Below, piece by piece: positions 57,534-64,000 of a DNA stretch of 64,000 nucleotides. The translations under genes were made by a program, and so were the position numbers. The DNA is from Hygrophila difformis. Taxonomy: Eukaryota; Streptophyta; Magnoliopsida; Lamiales; Acanthaceae. The DNA lies in NCBI GenBank assembly GCA_030278955.1, contig JAOANR010000006.1, positions 30,609,124-30,673,123 on the forward strand. The letters run 5' to 3'. Position 1 is the stretch's first letter. Every line of letters starts with the position of its first letter. The notes beneath the pieces are model-generated. The model was not told the origin of the DNA. It did not search any database and was given only the letters and a program-made list of their open reading frames with translations.

Positions 57534-58397
57534 TGTTGGGGGATTTTCGCAGTATGTGGATATGAGAATCAAAATAGGAAGAACTTGGATAATCAATTGG
57601 ATCGTGTGAGAACACTTTCCTAAAGTTGTATTTTGCCACTGCAAAACAACTTTGGGATAATCCAAAAGATGCACTCTAATTTCGAAAGAAATAAGAGAAT
57701 TGGCTTATAGGATTGTTGAATTATTGTGTTTGTAGTGTTTTTGTGTTTCTTGACGTATCTATGAATTCTGCAGAAATTCATATTTATAGAGGATGAATGT
57801 AGTAGTAATTGGAAGACACAGCCATTGATGAAAGGTCATGATTTTTGAAAGATATAACCAATTATGAAGGGGTGCAATTGTTGAAATTCAAATTTGAATT
57901 TCAAGTTCAATTTCAAATTCAAAAACATATTTGAATTCAAATTTCAAATTCAATTGCTGATAGTTAATTTATCCAGCAATACGAATTTAAATTAGTCATG
58001 ACCATGACTAAATACCCCCCACATAACTGCACAAGGAAAAAGACAAAACAAATTCCAGCAAACTACACTGGTCGTAGTCATGACCATGATTAAGTCTACT
58101 CTCGTTTGCTGTATTGAAAGACAAAAGAGAATGAAATTCCAGCAACCCATCTACAATTTAGTCATGGTCATGACTAACCCATAGGCTGCTTGCTGTCTTT
58201 CTTTTCCTTCCACATCTTTTCATATACCTCCTAATTCATTCCTCTTGACCTCTCGCTAGGTCATCCTTTGTCGTAGTGGCTTATGTGAGTGTGCACTCCG
58301 CACCTCCTAACCCACATTATAGCTCGACTACAACATAAGCCAAACTTTAGTAAATCCAATTACACCAAAATACATGATGACACTAAAATCATCAACA
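57534..58397 (-). repeat. 3' LTR of copia C
   Basis: It contains three inverted-repeat motifs of the TTAGTCATG/CATGACTAA type (57992-58011, 58075-58092, 58158-58177) and an AT-rich block made of AATTTGAA/TTCAAATT words (57886-57955). Confidence 0.92.
57992..58177. promoter_or_regulatory. Three palindromic TTAGTCATG motifs in the copia C LTR
   Basis: TTAGTCATGACCATGACTAA (57992-58011) and TTAGTCATGGTCATGACTAA (58158-58177) are perfect inverted repeats around two bases. 58075-58092 is a one-mismatch version. They recur at 63386-63405, 63469-63486 and 63552-63571 in the other LTR. TGAC cores fit WRKY or bZIP binding; that role is inference. Confidence 0.5.
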
Positions 58398-58922
58398 ATC
58401 CTCCCCCATTTTAGTGTAATCCATGATTTCTAAATCCACACAATAAAACCAAACTCATGCATAAATGAAAATATCGTGACGATTGAATTTCCATCTTAGT
58501 ACGATACACATTCCAAGCATTCGAGAATCAAGGTGTCCATAGGATTGAACCTTTCAACTCATTTGAATACATGAAGATAACGTATACACAAGTTAATTAC
58601 AATACCCTAAGCCTTCACTTGATGCTATCTACGGCCATGCGTCCCTATCCATTCATAAGCATATACAAAGCCAAGTCCAAGCTTTTTGAAGCGGCCACAC
58701 TCCATGCTCATATAGGTAGCTCTTTTAACTCGTGCACCTGCATATGCACTTTTTCAAAAGAGCTATTAAGAAATAAATTTCATCCTACCTACTTGCAGGT
58801 CCGAACACATACCTTGGGATGTACTATTTATGTGTTCCAATTTCTCTGGGTAAGCTTTCCACATTGAATTCAGCTTCCAACGTTGTATTGAAAGGGAATT
58901 TGGTATCTTACCAATAGAAATT

Positions 58923-61900
58923 TTAATTGGACTTCAAACCCATCCCTATGGCCGACTTGTGAACCAAGTCCCTAGCTAATCCCTTTGTCAAATGATCAGC
59001 TAGATTACATTGAGATCTCACAAAATCAACTGAAATTATCCCATGCATGATGAGCTCACGAACCATGCTATGTCGGATGCCTAAATGCCTAGACTTCCCA
59101 TTATACATTTGACTATAAGCTTTAGCCAATGTGGCTGCACTGTCACAATGTATAGCAATGGGTGGTATAAGTTTAGGCCATAATGAATTAAATTTTTTAA
59201 CCATTCAGCTTCCTTGCCGGCAGAAGCTAAAGCAACAAATTCAGATTCCATTGTAGAATTTGTGATGCAAGTTTGCTTTTTGGAAGCCCACGAAATGGCA
59301 CCTCCCCCAAGTAAGAATACCCAACCACTAGTGGAAGAATGATCTTCCATATTAGTGATCCAACTTGCATCCGAATAACCTTCTATGACCGAAGGGAATC
59401 CAATATATGTCAAACTATAATCCATAGTTTTCTTCAAGTATTTAAGCACTCGCCTTAGAGCTTGCCAATGGTGAGTACTAGGATTACTTGTAAACCTACT
59501 CAACTTGCCTATAGCAAATGCAATATCCGGCCTTGTGCTTGTCATTGCATACATCAAGCAACCTATCAACTTTGAATATTCGAGTTGAGACACAGCTTCT
59601 CCATTATTTGGCATAAGTTTCATACTCGGGTCAAATGAAGTGCTAATAGGAGAACAATCATAAAAATTGAATTTCTTGAGCACTTTCTCAATATAATGAG
59701 ATTGTGTGATTGAAATTCCTTTGTTCTCTCGTTTGATTCTTATTCCAAGAATCACTTCTGCCTCCCCCATATCCTTCATAGAGAATTTAGATGACAAAAA
59801 TTCTTTTGTCATATCGACTTGTCTTTGGTCTGTGCCAAAGATCAACATGTCATCGACATACAAGCAAATGATGACTCCTTTACCATTTTCATCAAATTTG
59901 CTATAAACACACTTGTCAGTTTGATTTAAACTAAATCCACTTGACAAGATAACATCATCAAACTTTTGATGCCATTGTTTTGGAGCTTGTTTCAGCCCAT
60001 ACAAGGATTTAATTAGTTTACATACTTTATGCTCATTTCCGGGCATAACAAATCCTTCTGGTTGCTTCATATACACCTCTTCTTCTAAATCCCCATTCAA
60101 AAATGCCGTTTTAACATCCATTTGGTGTATCACAAGATTGTGAATAGCTGCTAGAGCTATCAACAATCTAATTGTGGAGATTCGAGCAACTGGTGCATAA
60201 GTATCAAAGAAGTCAATGCCTTCTTTTTTGTCTAAAGCCTTGAATAACTAATCTTGCTTTAAACTTATCAATTGTTCCATCAACCTTCATCTTCCTCTTG
60301 AAGATCCATTTACAACCAAGTGGTTTGCAACCCGGCGGAAGATCAGTTATGATCCAAGTGTTGTTTTGCATGATAGAATCAATATCATCATTTATTGCTT
60401 CTTTCCAGAATGCAACATCTCTTGATTTCATTGCTTCTTCAAAGGTTTCAGGATCCTCTTCAACATCAAAGCAATAAAAGTTCTGGGAAGCAATTTCATC
60501 TCTTGATCCTTCAACTAAGTATAGTTGAAAGTCGGAACCAAATGATTTTGGTTTCCTAACTCGTTTACTCCTACGAGGTTCGAAGCTCTCATTAGGAGTA
60601 CCACCTAGACCAACTTCCTTTTGAACTCCAATAGAGTTAGGAATTATGTCTTTAGGTCTAGGTAGAGATGAGAATCTATTCTCATCAAAAATTGCATCTC
60701 TCGATTCCATAACTGTATGGATCGAGACATAATCATTTGGTTCTATTACATAGAACCTATAGGCCTTGGAATGCTCTGCATATCCAATAAAAATACAATC
60801 AATGCCTTTTTCACCCAAACTCTTTCTTTTGGGGTCGGGAAGTCTAACAATAGCTCTACAACCCCAAATTCAAAGATAGTTTAAATTTGGTTTCTTTTTA
60901 TACCAAAGCTCATATGGTGTTTTCTTGTTCCTTTTACTAGGAACCCTATTCAATACATAGCAAGCCGTTAGCATGGCTTCACCCCAAAAACCTTCATTCA
61001 AACCCGAATAGGACAACATGGAATTAACCATTTCCTTAAGGGTTCGATTTTTCCTTTCAGCTACACCATTTTGTTGTGGTGTATAAGGGGCCGTGGTTTC
61101 ATGGATAATTCCTACGGATTGGAAGTAAATAGGATCAAAGTATTCACTTCCCCTATCTGTACGCAAGACTTTAATTGCACTATTTAGTTGCAATTCCACT
61201 TCAGTCTTGTACACTTTGAATTTATCCAAAGCCTCATCTTTTGCATGCAATAAGAAAATATAGCAAAATATGGATGCATCATCAATAAAAGTAACCACAT
61301 ACTTCTTATTGCCTAAAGATGGAGATGAATGAAAATCACAAAGATCACTATGTATTAATTCTAACAAAACAGAGTTTCTAACAATGTTTTGGAAAGGTTG
61401 TCTAGTGATCTTATTTAGCATGCATGTTGAACACTTGTCCATGTTAAAATCAAATGCAGTGATCAATCCTTCCTTAGACATGTCACGCATCCTTTTATAA
61501 TGAACATGTCCCAAACGAGCATGCCAAATAGATGAATCAATTAACTTAGAATCAGTCATAAACATAGAATCAACTGTACATGGAATTTTATTCAAATTCA
61601 ACATAAACATTCCATTACAATAGTAACCAAATCCAATGAAGACCCCACACTTGGATAGTATATATCTATCCGACTCAAAGACTTGCTTATAACCACACTT
61701 ATTAAGTACAGGACTTGGCACTAAATTTTTACGCAATTTAGGTACATACAACACATTAAACAAGGGTAAAGATTTTCCGGAACTAAATTCTAATACTACA
61801 CTTCCACGACCAAGAATTGGAGCAGATGACTCGTTGCCCATATATAATACGGATCCATCATCAATTGATTCAAAGTTTTTAAACCAACAACGATCCTTGC

Positions 61901-62900
61901 AAGCATGTGTAGTGGCACCCGAGTCCACCCACCAAGCAATGTTGTCATCCTGCACATAATATGCTTCAGAATTTAATGACACATAATTTTCAAACAAATT
62001 CAAATTATGAATTAAATTCTGACCTTGGTTTGGAGGTTGGTCTTTAGACCCATTTCCTAAACCAATCGTGCTTGCTCCATTATTCTTCTTCCCAACATGA
62101 CAATCTCTTTTGAGATGTCCCGATTTACCACAATTCCAACAAGCCACTTTAGGCTTTTTGTTGGATTTCTTGTTGGAGTTATTAAAGGGTCGTTTCTTTC
62201 CCTTATTTTTCTTGTCATCTTTTGTGTTTCTACCTTCCACGATCATGTTCACCGAGGAGGGTCCAGCAACATCTTTTTCCTTTTTCTTGTCATTCTCCTG
62301 CATTCGGAATGATTCCTCAATGCGCAAATGACCACCAAGTTGTTCCAATGACAACTCTTCTTTGTTGTGTTTCAACATATGTTTAAAATCCTTCCAGGAT
62401 GGTGGAAGTTTGTCAATGATGCTTGAAACAGCAATAGCATCATCCATCATCAAGCCGTGTTGTTTGAATTGTCCCAAGGTTCGTAGGATTTCATGGAATT
62501 GCTCCATAACCGGTCGAGAATCAACCATCTTGTAATTATTGAAATTACTAACCAGGAATTTCTTACTCGAAGCATCTTCAGTTAAATACTTCGATTCAAG
62601 AAAGTCCCACAGTTCTTTTGCTGATTCAACATTTTGATAAACATCGAAAAGTGCATCAAACATACCGTTCAAGATGTGGCCTCGACAAATATAATCATCA
62701 TTCCCCCATTTGCTTCTGCGTCTAGCATTCTCCAATGTTTCATCCTCATTAGCCTCCGGGCACGGTGTGCTAAGAACGTAGACGACTTTGAGAGTTGTCA
62801 GCAAAAAATGCATCTTCTTTTGCCATCTTCGAAAATCGTTGCCTTCAAATTTGTCCAATTTCTCGAATTTTGAAGTCAGGTTCTTCATTGATTCCGCCAT
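58923..62900 (-). pseudogene. Copia C gag-pol polyprotein (three lesions)
   Basis: ATG at 62900 opens MAESMKNLTSKFEKLDKFEG. Gag ends in the knuckle CWNCGKSGHLKRDC. Protease WWVDSGATTHACKD, integrase (LIHSDLCDFHSS, RTDRGSEYF, QQNGVAERKNRTLKEM), RT (MDVKTAFLNGDLEEEVYMKQ, YVDDMLIFGT) and RNase H (ISWASKKQTCITNSTMESEF, CNLADHLTKGLARD) follow in order. Lesions: TGA at 60868-60870, one extra A in an A run near 60229, and a small indel near 59190. All else is in frame and catalytic residues are kept, so inactivation is recent. Confidence 0.93.
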
Positions 62901-62928
62901 GATTCTCACGAAAAATACAACTTTAGAT

Positions 62929-63791
62929 TGTTGGGGGATTTTCGCAGTATGTGGATATGAGAATCAAAATAGGAAGAACTTGGATAATCAATTGGATCGT
63001 GTGAGAACACTTTCCTAAAGTTGTATTTTGCCACTGCAAAACAACTTTGGGATAATCCAAAAGATGCACTCTAATTTCGAAAGAAATAAGAGAATTGGCT
63101 TAGAGGATTGTTGAATTATTGTGTTTGTAGTGTTTTTGTGTTTCTTGACGTATCTATGAATTCTGCAGGAATTCATATTTATAGAGGATGAATGTAGTAG
63201 TAATTGGAAGACACAGCCATTGATGAAAGGTCATGATTCTTGAAAGATATAACCAATTATGAAGGGGTGCCTTGTTGAAATTCAAATTTGAATTTCAAGT
63301 TCAATTTCAAATTCAAAAACATATTTGAATTCAAATTTCAAATTCAATTGCTGATAGTTAATTTATCCAGCAATACGAATTTAAATTAGTCATGACCATG
63401 ACTAAATACCCCCCACATAACTGCACAAGGAAAAAGACAAAACAAATTCCAGCAAACTACACTGGTCTTAGTCATGACCATGATTAAGTCTACTCTCGTT
63501 TGCTGTATTGAAAGACAAAAGAGAATGAAATTCCAGCAACCCATCTACAATTTAGTCATGGTCATGACTAACCCATAGGCTGCTTGCTGTCTTTCTTTTC
63601 CTTCCACATCTTTTCATATACCTCCTAATTCATTCCTCTTGACCTCTCGCTAGGTCATCCTTTGTCGTAGTGGCTTATGTGAGTGTGCACTCCGCACCTC
63701 CTAACCCACATTATAGCTCGACTACAACATAAGCCAAACTTTAGTAAATCCAATTACACCAAAATACATGATGACACTAAAATCATCAACA
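62929..63791 (-). repeat. 5' LTR of copia C
   Basis: It matches 57534-58397 with about six differences, including TGCAATTG versus TGCCTTG, which accounts for the one-base length change. Confidence 0.92.
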
Positions 63792-63796
63792 GAGTG

Positions 63797-64000
63797 TTGG
63801 GTTTACATATGTCAATCTTTGAATTTCATCAAAATAAATGATTAGTTTTGAGAATGAGAAATACTACAACACTGCTTTGATGTCCAATTGTTTGTTAGTA
63901 TAATTGTAAGTATGGAATGTCACTGCTTACCTGTTTTTTTACTTCAGTTATTTAAGTTATTGAAATTTCAATACATCATGTATGTATAATTAGGCACCTA
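63797..64000. other. Right edge of the window
   Basis: AT-rich sequence continuing the target of copia C. No gene is seen. Confidence 0.5.

Larger units (their letters stand above)
57534..63791 (-). mobile_element. Ty1/copia retrotransposon C, young
   Basis: LTRs 57534-58397 (864 bp) and 62929-63791 (863 bp) start TGTTGGGGG and end ATCATCAACA on the plus strand. GAGTG at 57529-57533 and 63792-63796 is the target duplication. I count about six differences between LTRs (about 99.3% identity). The minus strand encodes gag-protease-integrase-RT-RNase H. The purine tract AAAATGGGGGAGGAT adjoins the 3' LTR. No standard primer site is visible after the 5' LTR. Its proteins differ clearly from copia A and B. 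Confidence 0.93.

Overview
The window is nuclear DNA of a flowering plant, probably a eudicot. It is AT-rich and holds spliced genes with GT-AG introns, a PLS/DYW-type PPR gene relic, Ty1/copia and Ty3/gypsy (Tat) retrotransposons, an L1-type LINE with a DUF4283 ORF1, Stowaway, Tourist, hAT and Mutator MITEs, tRNA-derived SINEs and a Helitron. Nothing bacterial, viral or organellar was seen. I cannot name the species.

Layout. 1-844 looks like the tail of an LTR cut by the window edge. 845-17065 is a nest. A short inverted-repeat element (outer arms about 845-956 plus 6246-6285, and 16921-17065) was split by a non-autonomous LTR retrotransposon (957-6240, TSD CTTAC, LTRs about 99.8% identical) and by a decayed minus-strand Tat element (6512-16668, TSD AGTAT). 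The Tat 5' LTR was itself split by a 2-kb solo LTR (14398-16429, TSD GTAAC). 17353-24012 is a second nest: a MITE broken by a Tourist MITE (17811-18068, TSD TAG) and by a near full-length LINE (18137-23811) with an intact ORF1 and a crippled ORF2.

24010-28600 is a tandem duplication of a two-exon gene for a small secreted SUEL/galactose-binding lectin-domain protein. The left copy (24538-25990) is a pseudogene and the right copy (27426-28403) is intact, with a Mutator-type MITE in its intron. After SINEs and small MITEs comes a non-autonomous Helitron (30142-33613) with both diagnostic ends, holding a broken cysteine-rich-peptide gene. Next is an intact two-exon defensin-like peptide gene (34092-34449), then a compact three-way foldback (34835-34940), then a DYW-type PPR pseudogene on the minus strand (35065-36690). 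Head-to-head with that pseudogene is the best gene in the window, a seven-exon gene for a 291-residue multi-pass membrane protein of the ceramidase-like CREST superfamily (36912-40398).

40651-64000 is again mostly transposons: nested hAT MITEs (41190-42414), a decayed minus-strand copia (42497-48136), a related plus-strand copia with intact gag and mutated pol (49105-54805), a gene-poor stretch with one possible two-exon gene start (55506-55987), and a young minus-strand copia of another lineage (57534-63791, TSD GAGTG).

The likely functional host genes are therefore the CREST/ceramidase-like gene, the defensin-like peptide gene and the lectin gene. The two peptide genes share one plan: exon 1 encodes a signal peptide, a phase-1 intron follows, and exon 2 encodes the cysteine-rich domain. 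The rest is nested transposon sequence, with insertion order recoverable from intact target-site duplications.
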